Assembly: GCA_002779065.1 (NCBI GenBank)
Contig: PEXL01000011.1
Coordinates: forward strand, 1 to 17,192
Length of the DNA stretch: 17,192 bases
Origin: Candidatus Diapherotrites archaeon CG08_land_8_20_14_0_20_34_12
GTDB lineage: Archaea > Iainarchaeota > Iainarchaeia > Iainarchaeales > 0-14-0-20-34-12
Direction: 5' to 3'
Position numbers and translations under genes: made by a program. The notes beneath the pieces are model-generated. The model was not told where the DNA came from. It did no database searches and saw nothing but the letters and a program-made list of their open reading frames with translations. Each line of letters begins with the position of its first letter. Position 1 is the first letter of the stretch. Shown piece after piece: positions 1-7,078 of this stretch.

Positions 1-60
1 GACCGTTCACCTGGCAGCCTTTCAGCCAGCCAGTACTCTCGGTCGCTTGGATAGAATCAT
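1..60 (-). ncRNA. Structured RNA domain cut by window edge; loop-E hairpin, possibly 5S rRNA-like
   Basis: Read on the minus strand, 44-40 (GACCG) pairs with 5-1 (CGGTC), and inside it CUGGC pairs with GCCAG. Between the two stems lie AGAGUA and GUGAA, the arrangement of a bulged-G (loop E) motif, and the hairpin ends in a GAAA loop closed partly by G-U pairs. G-U pairs would become mismatches on the other strand, so the RNA is probably transcribed leftwards. The stretch CCAAGCGACCGAGAGUACUGG-like resembles the loop E and helix IV half of archaeal 5S rRNA. However, the conserved 5S 5' half (CCGAAC, GGAAGUUAAG) is not found upstream, and a TATA-like stretch at 81-92 would place the transcript start near 60. 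It could therefore be another structured RNA or an unusual 5S gene. The 3' part lies outside the window. Confidence 0.4.
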
Positions 61-176
61 ATATGCCTAATCGCACGAAATTTATATCTATACTTTAGAG
101 GCATTCTGGATAAAGACTTTTTCATAATATCTACAAAAAAAGAATTGTTTTTTAACTTAATGATGTCTTTTAATAT

Positions 177-1160
177 ATGCCACCAAGAAAGCCAAGGCCT
201 TTTTATATCCACCCAAAAAGAGCACAGATTGTCAGAATGCTGCTTGCGGGCAGAAGAAATGCTGATATTACAAGTGAACTAAAAGTAGGGAAACAAATAG
301 TTTCTGATTTAAGAAAAGATCTCAGCATGTCAAGATCGCAACTATCCCAAAAGGGGGGGGAGGCTATAGAAAGAATGGTTTCTGCTGGTGTATCACAAAG
401 AGAAGCTGCAAGGAGAACTGGGGTTTCTGAAAAAAAAGTGAGGGTGATTCAAAAGAAGGTACTTGGCATAACACCTACTGAAGAGATTGAGAAGCGCAAG
501 AAAATAGCAGAAATTATGCTAAGAAAATATCCTGAATTAACCCTTCGTCAGATCTCCGACCTTGCAAAAATACATGTAGATGTTGTGAGTGCCATTGCAA
601 AAAGCCTTAAAATAAAGAAGAGAGGCGGAACCAGGAAAAAAAAGAAAACAGCTGCAATTGAATATATGCTAAAAAGAACTGATTTGTCAAGAGAAGCGAT
701 AGGCCATATATTTGGTCTTAAGAAAAGTACAATAAAGACTATTGGCGAAAGGGCAGGAATAAGGGGGCGAAGTAAACACAAGGATGTTACAACAAGAATT
801 ATGCAGCAATTAGTGCTATCTGATTTTTTTGCATCAAAAGAAGTTGACATTCATCGCATAAATGTGAGAAAATCGCTATTGCCAAGGCATAGTGAATACG
901 ACATAAGGGCAAGAAGCAGACTTATTGCAAGAATTTTGGAAGAGCCACATAAAGGGATACATCTAGATGAACTAAATCGGTTTGCTGTTTCTGAAGGCAT
1001 TATAAAAAGTGATTATGATTTCCAAAGATACATTGAAGAACTAAAATTCGCAAATATAATCAGAGTTTTCTTTGGAAGATATGCAGGCATTTATGATTCA
1101 TTAATTACAAGGGTGTATAAACCAAATGAAATTGTCAGGGGGCATAATGAAAAACAATAA
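177..1160 (+). CDS. Protein with four tandem helix-turn-helix repeats and a C-terminal winged-helix-like region
   Basis: A strongly basic 327-residue protein, probably DNA-binding; I do not recognise a named family. Four similar HTH-like units lie one after another at about residues 16-50, 62-96, 108-146 and 158-195. Each has the pattern of an initial helix (for example AIERMVSAG), then a turn and a recognition-type helix (SQREAARRTGVSEKKVRVI). A lysine/arginine-rich linker (about 146-157) precedes the fourth unit. Residues about 245-308 look like a separate winged-helix-type region with a final beta hairpin (NIIRVFFGRYAGIY). No signal peptide or membrane segment is seen. The ATG at 177 has an AT-rich TATA-like stretch about 25 bp upstream (145-157), fitting a leaderless message. 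The 3' end overlaps the ribD start by 14 bp, so the two are probably co-transcribed. It could be a regulator, a chromatin protein or the DNA-binding part of a larger complex. Confidence 0.75.
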   Translation: MPPRKPRPFYIHPKRAQIVRMLLAGRRNADITSELKVGKQIVSDLRKDLSMSRSQLSQKGGEAIERMVSAGVSQREAARRTGVSEKKVRVIQKKVLGITPTEEIEKRKKIAEIMLRKYPELTLRQISDLAKIHVDVVSAIAKSLKIKKRGGTRKKKKTAAIEYMLKRTDLSREAIGHIFGLKKSTIKTIGERAGIRGRSKHKDVTTRIMQQLVLSDFFASKEVDIHRINVRKSLLPRHSEYDIRARSRLIARILEEPHKGIHLDELNRFAVSEGIIKSDYDFQRYIEELKFANIIRVFFGRYAGIYDSLITRVYKPNEIVRGHNEKQ

Positions 1161-2247
1161 TTATGCCATGCTGCTTGCAATTGAGCTTGCTGGAAAGGGC
1201 TCTGGTTTTGTGCACCCAAACCCTTTGGTCGGTTGTGTTATTTTAAAGTACGGAAAAATTATTGGGAAAGGATTCCATGAAAAATATGGAAACGCGCATG
1301 CAGAAATAAATGCATTAAATGATGCTTGGAAAAAGCATGGAAAAAAATCCACTGAAAATGCCTACATGTTTGTTACATTAGAGCCTTGCTGCCATTATGG
1401 GAAAACAGGACCATGCGCAAAGGAAATAATTAAAGCAGGAATCAAAAAAGTTTATATTGCAATGCTTGATGTGAATCCAATTGTTGCTGGCAAAGGGATT
1501 AAAGAACTGAAAAAAGCTGGAATTAAAGTTAATGTTGGTTTGTGCAGAAAAGAGGCAGAGGAATTGAATAAAGAATACACAAAATGGATGAAAACAAAAA
1601 GACCTTATGTTCTGCAGAAGATTGCAATTACCAGAAATGGAAAAATAACTTGGGGAAATGGCAATAGAAAAAGAATTACTTGTGAAGAAAGCAACAAAAA
1701 GGTTCGCGAATTAAGGAATCAGTATGATGCTTTACTTGTTGGAATAAATACTGTTTTGAAAGATGATCCTCAATTGAATTGCAGAAGTAAAGAGGGAAGA
1801 GATCCAATAAAAATTATTCTTGACCCTGATTTGAAAACACCAAAAAACGCACGCTTGTTCAAGAGCACAGCAAAGACCATCCTTTTCTGTGCAAAAAAGG
1901 CGGGAAAAAATAAAGAAAAGGAAATATTAAAGAAACGGCCAGAAAGTGTTTCAAACAAAGATATTGAGATTATTAAAGTCGATCAAAAAAATGATTTCTT
2001 AAATCTGAAAGAAGTTCTGAAAGAAATTGGAATGAAGGAAATTACAAGTGTTCTTGTAGAGGGAGGACAGAAAATTAACTCAAGCTTTTTGAAAGAAAAA
2101 TTGAGTGATGGGATTTTGTTTTTTGTTTCTCCAAAAAAAGTAAAAAATGGCCTGGATTTTATTGATGGAACAGTAAAAACCAAGCTGAAAATATTGGACA
2201 TAAAAAAAAGCGGCAAGGATTTGCTGCTCCGCACAAAACAAATCTGA
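1147..2247 (+). CDS. ribD: Bifunctional riboflavin biosynthesis deaminase/reductase RibD
   Basis: Predicted to deaminate 2,5-diamino-6-ribosylamino-4(3H)-pyrimidinone 5'-phosphate and then reduce the ribosyl side chain, two early cytosolic steps of riboflavin synthesis. The deaminase domain (about residues 1-145) carries the zinc site H51-A-E53 and PCCHYGKTGPC with C81 and C90. The reductase domain (about 150-366) shows VGINTVLKDDPQLNCR and VEGGQ. The 366-residue length is normal for bacterial RibD. I chose the ATG at 1147 over an in-frame ATG at 1126 because a purine-rich AGGGGG lies just upstream and the homology starts there. The gene overlaps the preceding HTH gene by 14 bp. The fused deaminase-reductase is the bacterial architecture; archaea commonly use separate enzymes, so transfer from bacteria is likely. 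No other riboflavin gene is visible here. Confidence 0.92.
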   Translation: MKNNNYAMLLAIELAGKGSGFVHPNPLVGCVILKYGKIIGKGFHEKYGNAHAEINALNDAWKKHGKKSTENAYMFVTLEPCCHYGKTGPCAKEIIKAGIKKVYIAMLDVNPIVAGKGIKELKKAGIKVNVGLCRKEAEELNKEYTKWMKTKRPYVLQKIAITRNGKITWGNGNRKRITCEESNKKVRELRNQYDALLVGINTVLKDDPQLNCRSKEGRDPIKIILDPDLKTPKNARLFKSTAKTILFCAKKAGKNKEKEILKKRPESVSNKDIEIIKVDQKNDFLNLKEVLKEIGMKEITSVLVEGGQKINSSFLKEKLSDGILFFVSPKKVKNGLDFIDGTVKTKLKILDIKKSGKDLLLRTKQI

Positions 2248-2253
2248 TTTCTA

Positions 2254-2427
2254 TTACTGGGCTAAAAAAGTCATTTCAGTAAATGCCACTCCTGCTGTTA
2301 ATAAAAAACCAAGGGGGGTAAAAAAACCTTCCTGCAAATTTCCAATTCCTGGCCCCAAAAAAAGACCCGCAAACATGTGCAAAATGAATGCTATTGAAAG
2401 TGCAAAAAATATTCTTTTTATTGCCAT
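2254..2427 (-). CDS. Small two-helix membrane protein (57 residues)
   Basis: A short gene of unknown function. The protein is MAIKRIFFALSIAFILHMFA followed by a Gly/Pro-containing turn and a second hydrophobic stretch (about residues 34-49), so two membrane helices are likely. A clear Shine-Dalgarno-like GGAGG lies 7 nt before the ATG and sits inside the end of the upstream gene. The start overlaps the stop of the 122-residue membrane protein by 10 bp, which argues for translational coupling and that this short frame is real. It ends 6 bp from the convergent ribD stop. A positively charged N-terminus (KR) is consistent with the N-terminus facing the cytoplasm. No family is recognised. Confidence 0.7.
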   Translation of the reverse strand: MAIKRIFFALSIAFILHMFAGLFLGPGIGNLQEGFFTPLGFLLTAGVAFTEMTFLAQ

Positions 2428-2786
2428 ATTAACCCTCCAAAATTGAACAAAATAACTAAAGCCAAAGTGAAAAATTCTTCAGCCCAGTGCAATCTTCCGG
2501 ATATTTGAGGGTAATCCTCGGCAAATCTCAGGGTTGCTATCTGTATGATATAATAGATTGCCAAAAATTCAGTGATGAATAAAACAATCCCGGTTAAAGC
2601 GCTAAAATCCTTCCAGATAAGTGGAACTGTTGCCACTACAACAAACTTCTTCCAAGGACTTCTGCCTTCAAAGAAAATGAAACCTAAAGCAAAAAATGCA
2701 AAAACCCATTGCAGATTACTTAGAAACAAATCGATAAACCAAATAATATCGAACTGGATCAGATGTTGGGTTATTTCCACGAGCAT
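2418..2786 (-). CDS. Small multi-pass membrane protein, unknown function
   Basis: A 122-residue hydrophobic protein with three or four probable membrane helices: about residues 22-41 (WVFAFFALGFIFF region), 47-58 (VVVATVPLIW, short), 64-86 (LTGIVLFITEFLAIYYII region) and 103-121 (FFTLALVILFNFGGLIW). No catalytic or transport motif is recognised. It is the first gene of a two-gene minus-strand unit, overlapping the 57-residue membrane protein downstream by 10 bp. It diverges from the TrmB-type regulator, with only 89 bp between the two starts, and an inverted repeat lies in that space. Regulation by the divergent TrmB-type protein is therefore plausible, but that is inferred from position only. 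Confidence 0.7.
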   Translation of the reverse strand: MLVEITQHLIQFDIIWFIDLFLSNLQWVFAFFALGFIFFEGRSPWKKFVVVATVPLIWKDFSALTGIVLFITEFLAIYYIIQIATLRFAEDYPQISGRLHWAEEFFTLALVILFNFGGLIWQ

Positions 2787-2822
2787 ATATTAACATTGAA
2801 TTCTTTTGTTAATATGGATCTG

Positions 2823-2841
2823 TCGTCCATCATTAGGACGA
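2823..2841. promoter_or_regulatory. Inverted-repeat operator candidate upstream of the TrmB-type gene
   Basis: TCGTCC (2823-2828) and GGACGA (2836-2841) form a perfect 6-bp inverted repeat around a 7-bp spacer. It lies immediately upstream of the TATA-like box of the regulator gene and within the divergent promoter region of the membrane-protein pair. TrmB-family proteins bind similar two-half-site operators, so autoregulation is a reasonable inference. Confidence 0.5.
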
Positions 2842-2844
2842 ACA

Positions 2845-2853
2845 TATTTTAAA
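2845..2853 (+). promoter_or_regulatory. TATA box of the TrmB-type gene
   Basis: TATTTTAAA is centred about 27 bp before the ATG at 2876, the distance expected for a leaderless archaeal transcript. Confidence 0.55.
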
Positions 2854-2875
2854 GACATTTCAGAAATTAATTATT

Positions 2876-3652
2876 ATGAAATTGGGCGTATTAAAGAAAA
2901 TGGGATTATCAGATAATGAAATTCAGATATATGTATCCTTATTAAGAGGGGGAGAAGCTTCTGCATATGAACTTTCACAAAAAACAGGCATTTATAGGCC
3001 GCATGTATACGATAAACTTGAGACCCTGCTAAAAAAAGGGTTAATTAGCTATGTTCATAAGGGTGGCAAAAAGAAGGTATTTCAAGCCTATCACCCAAAC
3101 AAACTTTTGGGATATCTTGAAGAAAAAAATAATGAAATAATAAAGACTAAAGAAGAACTACTGAATTGCTTACCTGAGCTTGTTTCATTGTCTCAGGAGG
3201 ATAACCCTGAAACAAAAGTAGAGGTATTTAAGGGAAAAGAAGGTTTGAAGGTATTTTTGACAGATATTATCAATACAAAAAAGGATGTTTGTCTATTTGG
3301 GCTTGATGACACAAAATATGATGAAACCCTGCCTATTTTTATGCCGCAATATTTCAGAAAGCTCAGGGAAAAAGGGATAAAAGAAAGGGTAATTTCCCTC
3401 AAGAAAAAAGGCATTTTAATTTTTGACAATCCTTCCACTAAATATAGGTTTCTTGAATCAGAATACCTAAACCCAACAAATACCTTTATTTATGGGGGTA
3501 AAATTGCAATTGTAATCTGGCAGATGCCAATAAGCGTAATTATGATAAGAAATAAACAATTAGCGGAAACATATGCTGAACATTTTGAAAAACTATGGAA
3601 GGTTGCAGATAAAAACTGTGAAGGAAAGTTAATTAAAAAAGTAACAAAGTAG
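2876..3652 (+). CDS. TrmB-family transcriptional regulator
   Basis: A 258-residue one-component regulator. Residues about 1-85 form a TrmB-type winged helix (LSDNEIQIYVSLLRGG, SAYELSQKTGIYRPHVYDKL, LLKKGLISYV). A helical linker (about 95-115) leads to a C-terminal effector-type region of about 140 residues with EVFKGKEGLKVFL and a later IAIVIWQMPISVIMI strand pair, as in the PLD-like ligand/dimer domain of TrmB-like proteins. The classical sugar-binding extension of long TrmB proteins is absent, so the ligand is unknown. The gene is leaderless by its TATA spacing, is preceded by an inverted repeat, and is followed after 8 bp by a cysteine-rich protein likely in the same transcript. It may control itself, that partner and the divergent membrane pair. 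Confidence 0.85.
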   Translation: MKLGVLKKMGLSDNEIQIYVSLLRGGEASAYELSQKTGIYRPHVYDKLETLLKKGLISYVHKGGKKKVFQAYHPNKLLGYLEEKNNEIIKTKEELLNCLPELVSLSQEDNPETKVEVFKGKEGLKVFLTDIINTKKDVCLFGLDDTKYDETLPIFMPQYFRKLREKGIKERVISLKKKGILIFDNPSTKYRFLESEYLNPTNTFIYGGKIAIVIWQMPISVIMIRNKQLAETYAEHFEKLWKVADKNCEGKLIKKVTK

Positions 3653-3660
3653 GGTTTTTT

Positions 3661-4035
3661 ATGAAACTATGTGAAAAAGAAATTGAAAAATTGGTAAATG
3701 AAATGCATAAACAAAAGAATTGCTGTGAATGTGTCCTTGAAATATGCTCTGGGGAAATGAATTTAAAAAATAAAAAAGAATTTGAATCTTTGGCACGGTT
3801 TTTTGGTTCTGGTTTGAATTCTGGGTGTGTATGCGGAGCATTAATCGGCGCTATTTTAATTTCTGATTTGAAAAATAAAAATTTAGGTAAAGCAGAAGCA
3901 TATGCAATCAGCAACAGATTGCATCAGAAATTTGTTGAAAGAAATAAAGTAATTTGCTGCAGGATTTTAAAGCCGCAGAAAAGATGCAATGAAATAGTAA
4001 AAAATATGATTGCTGATTTGCTTGAAATAGATTAG
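3661..4035 (+). CDS. C_GCAxxG_C_C-type cysteine-rich putative redox protein
   Basis: A 124-residue soluble protein resembling the C_GCAxxG_C_C family (putative redox-active or metal-binding proteins of unknown role). It shows the family's NC-x-x-x-VL start (N20 C21 C22 E23 C24), a central glycine-rich FFGSGLNSGCVCGALIG (C56, C58) and a late pair C99-C100, with a further C109. Nine cysteines in a short protein suggest a metal or Fe-S centre or disulfide chemistry. It starts 8 bp after the TrmB-type gene, so the regulator may sense or control this redox function. It converges on rtcA with a gap of only 5 bp. The specific reaction is unknown. Confidence 0.75.
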   Translation: MKLCEKEIEKLVNEMHKQKNCCECVLEICSGEMNLKNKKEFESLARFFGSGLNSGCVCGALIGAILISDLKNKNLGKAEAYAISNRLHQKFVERNKVICCRILKPQKRCNEIVKNMIADLLEID

Positions 4036-4040
4036 GAATA

Positions 4041-5108
4041 TTACTGATTTGCTTGATTTTGTGGAACAAACCCTATCCCTTCAACTGAAATTTCTGCACT
4101 TTCATTCAGATTCCCCAAAACTTCAAACTTTACTGGCAAAAATTGTTCTGTGACCCAAATATTTGTTAACGTATGATTTGTCAATTTTGTGCACTCTATT
4201 TTTGATTTTCCTTTAGCTAAAGCCATATAAAGAATTAGTTGATCTGCTAAATGTGAATCACATGCTTTATTTGTTTTTAATTCAGTAAGCATCTTATCTG
4301 CTGCCTCTTGCCCAACATTTGTTGCTGGAATGCCTTTTTTGCCTAAGGCATTTGTTCCAATAACAGTGCCTGAAGAAAAATATGCAAATATATCTATTCC
4401 TGAACCAATAGTGTCTTTTCTGGAAGAAAAATCAATTTTGTCAATAATATCGATACCTGCAAAATTTTCTGAAAGAATATTTTTCGCTGCACTTAATTGA
4501 TTCTCAGCTACTTCCATTGGCAATCCTGAAGAATGTGAAAATATTTTAAAGCGCTCAAGATTACCTAATTTACTAATATTTATTGGTTTTAATGGAAGCT
4601 TTGCCTTCTTAGAATTAAAAACCACCCGCCCCTTTCCTATTGGATAATACCCGTGAGCCAATGATTCAAGCGAAAAAGCCGCACCGGCTTTTTTGAGGAC
4701 TGGGCAAAATACAGTATTCAGATAATTAATTGATGGAGAAAAGGGAACATCTGTTCCTGCAACAACCCTGAATGAAAATTCTTCCAATAATGCAACAGGC
4801 AATAATTGTTGTAAGAGCAAGGCAGCTGAACCAGCAGTTGAAATATTAATATTTAATTTAGCGGACTGTATTTTTGTTGGGTTAAATTTTAAGTAAGTGC
4901 TATTTTCATTTAATCCTAAAACATTTGCATTGCAAACAGTAGCCATTGTTTTCACTGCAGCCAAATGTTGCGGCCTTAATCCTGGTTTTTCCCGGCCTTT
5001 TCTTATATCCTTTATTTCAATTTCTTTCTGCAAAAGTGCCGATAAAGCCAGAGTTGTCCTTAGAATTTGGCCGCCAGATTCTCCGTGTGCCCCATCTATG
5101 CTTAACAT
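4041..5108 (-). CDS. rtcA: RNA 3'-terminal phosphate cyclase RtcA
   Basis: Converts RNA 3'-phosphate ends to 2',3'-cyclic phosphates using ATP through an enzyme-AMP intermediate on a histidine. The 355-residue protein has the usual length. It begins with IDGAHGESGGQILRTTLALS, then KGREKPGLRPQH, GTDVPFSPSINYL near residue 120, and SHLADQLILYMA, in which H286 is the expected adenylated histidine. A TATA-like box lies 28 bp before the ATG at 5108. It is divergent from the SDR gene and convergent with the cysteine-rich gene. Archaeal RtcA is usually annotated in RNA end repair or maturation alongside the ligase RtcB; no rtcB is seen here. Confidence 0.95.
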   Translation of the reverse strand: MLSIDGAHGESGGQILRTTLALSALLQKEIEIKDIRKGREKPGLRPQHLAAVKTMATVCNANVLGLNENSTYLKFNPTKIQSAKLNINISTAGSAALLLQQLLPVALLEEFSFRVVAGTDVPFSPSINYLNTVFCPVLKKAGAAFSLESLAHGYYPIGKGRVVFNSKKAKLPLKPINISKLGNLERFKIFSHSSGLPMEVAENQLSAAKNILSENFAGIDIIDKIDFSSRKDTIGSGIDIFAYFSSGTVIGTNALGKKGIPATNVGQEAADKMLTELKTNKACDSHLADQLILYMALAKGKSKIECTKLTNHTLTNIWVTEQFLPVKFEVLGNLNESAEISVEGIGFVPQNQANQ

Positions 5109-5131
5109 AAATAATCAGATCTAAAAAAAGG

Positions 5132-5140
5132 TTAAAAATA
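5132..5140 (-). promoter_or_regulatory. TATA box of rtcA
   Basis: Minus-strand TATTTTTAA is centred about 28 bp upstream of the rtcA ATG at 5108, consistent with a leaderless message. Confidence 0.45.
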
Positions 5141-5265
5141 GAACATTTGGCAAAATTTTCTAATTAGTTAAAGAAATAATGACAACAAAAACATTTATTA
5201 ATAAATTATACTTAACACAGTACAGTATATTATTTTTTAATTATAGTAAAACACTGTGAATAATC

Positions 5266-6189
5266 ATGCGTATTTTAGTAAGTGGGTCCTCTGGCTTTGT
5301 TGGGCAAAGAATTATTGATGTTCTTAGAAAAAGGGGCCATTGGATTCGTGAGTTTGATTCCAAAAAAGGGAATGATGTCTTAAGTTTTGGTCAATGTAAA
5401 GAAGCATGCAATTCAATTGATGTTGTTTTACATCTTGCTGCTGTTTTAGATGAACACTCAGCCATTATGCATAAAGTAAATGTTGAAGGCACTGAAAATT
5501 TAATCAAAGCTGCTGTGGAAAATAATGTTTCAAGATTTATTTTAATGAGTTCTGTTGGGGTTTATGGTGACTGTACTGAAGTAAAAACAGAGGAATCAAA
5601 ATTAAACCCAAAAACAAGTTATGAAAAAAGCAAAATGCTGGCAGAACAAGCAGTAAATGAATATCAGGAACTAATTACTGTAAATATTTTGAGGCCTGCA
5701 ATTATTCTTGGGCAAAATGAATATTGGGAAAAAATTGTAGATCTTATCAGAAAGGATTTCCCGTTAATTGGGAACGGGGAAAACAAATGGCAGATGATTT
5801 ATGTTACTGATTTAATTAATGCGTTGGTTTTTGTGATTGAACATAAAAAAACCGCTGGCGAAATTTTAAATATTGCGGAAGAAAACCCCCTTACATTAAA
5901 GGAAGTAGTAATTGAAATTAGAAAAACATTGGGGATGGACGAAAACCAAAAAACATTACCGCCACTTTTAGGTAAAATTTTAGCTTATATTTATCTTGTT
6001 TTTGGAAAACTAATTGGCAAGAAATCAATTGTCTCCCCAGAACACCTTGATAGATTAAATAGAGGTAGGTGGTATTCGATTGAAAAAATAAAAACATTAG
6101 GGTGGCAACCAAGCTGGGATACTAGGGAAGCGATAGCAAGAACTGTTTTTGAGATTAAGGAAAAGGAAAAAAAGTTTAAGAAACAGTAA
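5266..6189 (+). CDS. Extended SDR: NAD-dependent epimerase/dehydratase family
   Basis: A 307-residue nucleotide-sugar epimerase/dehydratase-like enzyme. The Rossmann motif G7-S-S-G10-F-V-G13 follows the first beta strand. VLHLAA (about 54-59), the catalytic serine region MSSVGVYG (about 94-101) and Y119-x-x-x-K123 complete the SDR active site. A conserved VTDLINA (about 180-186) marks the sugar-binding half. The C-terminus ends in a charged KEKEKKFKKQ tail. The substrate cannot be told from sequence; UDP-sugar epimerisation or reduction is most likely. A CACAGT (5216-5221) and ACTGTG (5253-5258) inverted pair flanks its AT-rich promoter, a possible operator. It converges on the GGGP synthase gene through a shared hairpin. 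Confidence 0.85.
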   Translation: MRILVSGSSGFVGQRIIDVLRKRGHWIREFDSKKGNDVLSFGQCKEACNSIDVVLHLAAVLDEHSAIMHKVNVEGTENLIKAAVENNVSRFILMSSVGVYGDCTEVKTEESKLNPKTSYEKSKMLAEQAVNEYQELITVNILRPAIILGQNEYWEKIVDLIRKDFPLIGNGENKWQMIYVTDLINALVFVIEHKKTAGEILNIAEENPLTLKEVVIEIRKTLGMDENQKTLPPLLGKILAYIYLVFGKLIGKKSIVSPEHLDRLNRGRWYSIEKIKTLGWQPSWDTREAIARTVFEIKEKEKKFKKQ

Positions 6190-6224
6190 GATTATTTGTA
6201 AACTACTTATAAAAATAGAAATAA

Positions 6225-6246
6225 AAGAGAGAATTACTTCTCTCTT
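6225..6246. terminator. Bidirectional hairpin between convergent genes
   Basis: AAGAGAGAA (6225-6233), loop TTAC, TTCTCTCTT (6238-6246): a perfect 9-bp inverted repeat between the SDR and GGGP synthase genes. It includes the last codons of the latter, and a shared terminator is likely. Confidence 0.5.
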
Positions 6247-7019
6247 GCTGCTTTTTCAACTGCTTTGCTGAATTCTGAAAGCCTTGCTTCCGCTTTTTTC
6301 AAATCGCCATTTGTTGCTTCAATCGCTGCCCCAATATGAATGATATCAGCCCCTGATTTGATTACTTTATATGCCCAATCAGGTGTTCTGACACCGCCAG
6401 CAACAATTAATGGAACATCAATCATCTTTTTTGTGAAAGTAATCATCTCAAGCGGAGCTGGCTCTGGCGCTCCTCCGCCGGATTCTAAAATTACCCAATG
6501 TGCACCCATATATTGGCCTGCTAATGCACTAATCCCTGCAAGATATGGCACATCCCTTGGAATTAATTTTGCCTTGCCCATCCATCCTACAGCCCTTCCT
6601 GGCTCAACAATAATATATGATGTGGGAATCGCTTCCAATTTAATTCTTTTAATCGATGAGGAAGAAGCAATTTGCGCTCCTGTAATATAATAAGGATCTG
6701 TTGAATTTAACATGCTCATAAAATAGATAGCGTCAGCATTTGCAGATAATGTTGAAATATTGCCTGGAAATAAAACTCGGGGCAATTTGCAATTATCTTT
6801 TATTTCCTGCAAAGTATCTTCAAGCAGTTTTCCTTCTGCTCCTACCGAACCACCAATGGCAATTGCACCAAAACCAGAAGATTCAGCAATAGATGCAAGC
6901 TTTCCTGCTAATTTTGGTTCTTGATTTGGTGGGTCAATAACCAAAAATGCCAAACCCTTTCTTTTTTCCAATTCAGCCATTATCTTGTTATAAGTCTTTC
7001 CAAAATGATCTTTAATCAT
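6234..7019 (-). CDS. Geranylgeranylglyceryl phosphate synthase-family protein
   Basis: Joins sn-glycerol-1-phosphate to geranylgeranyl diphosphate, the first committed step of archaeal membrane-lipid synthesis. The 261-residue TIM barrel shows IDPPNQEP near the N-terminus, AIAIGGSVG, LFPGN, ADAIYFMSMLNS, PTSYIIVEPG followed by AVGWMG, ILESGGGAPEP and VAGGVRTPDWA, the phosphate-binding glycine-rich loops and prenyl-pocket region of the family. An upstream in-frame ATG at 7037 exists, but a TATA-like box at 7043-7051 lies 28 bp before 7019, so the leaderless start at 7019 fits better. It stands alone, converging on the SDR gene. Heptaprenylglyceryl phosphate synthases of bacteria are close relatives, but the archaeal context favours GGGP synthase. 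Confidence 0.9.
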   Translation of the reverse strand: MIKDHFGKTYNKIMAELEKRKGLAFLVIDPPNQEPKLAGKLASIAESSGFGAIAIGGSVGAEGKLLEDTLQEIKDNCKLPRVLFPGNISTLSANADAIYFMSMLNSTDPYYITGAQIASSSSIKRIKLEAIPTSYIIVEPGRAVGWMGKAKLIPRDVPYLAGISALAGQYMGAHWVILESGGGAPEPAPLEMITFTKKMIDVPLIVAGGVRTPDWAYKVIKSGADIIHIGAAIEATNGDLKKAEARLSEFSKAVEKAAREK

Positions 7020-7042
7020 AAGATAAAATAGGGGCAAAAGGG

Positions 7043-7051
7043 ATATTTAAA
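7043..7051 (-). promoter_or_regulatory. TATA box deciding the GGGP synthase start
   Basis: Minus-strand TTTAAATAT is centred about 28 bp upstream of the ATG at 7019 and only about 10 bp from the alternative ATG at 7037. This supports 7019 as the true start. Confidence 0.5.
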
Positions 7052-7078
7052 CCATGCTATGGCTTACTTTTCCATGAA

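Noticed and set aside
353..360. Run of eight G in the HTH gene as a possible frameshift error
   Set aside because: The reading frame and HTH repeat pattern continue smoothly on both sides.
548..850. Open frame on the minus strand inside the HTH gene
   Set aside because: Low-complexity shadow of the plus-strand gene; no family features or ribosome-binding site.
2248..2420. Region after ribD as empty intergenic DNA
   Set aside because: It holds the 57-residue membrane-protein gene on the minus strand, with a good ribosome-binding site.
2572..2793. 73-codon plus-strand frame opposite the 122-residue membrane protein
   Set aside because: The minus-strand frame has membrane-helix pattern and a coupled downstream gene; the plus frame has neither.
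6340..6690. 116-codon plus-strand open frame inside the GGGP synthase gene
   Set aside because: Lies opposite conserved glycine-rich motifs and has no promoter or start signal of its own.
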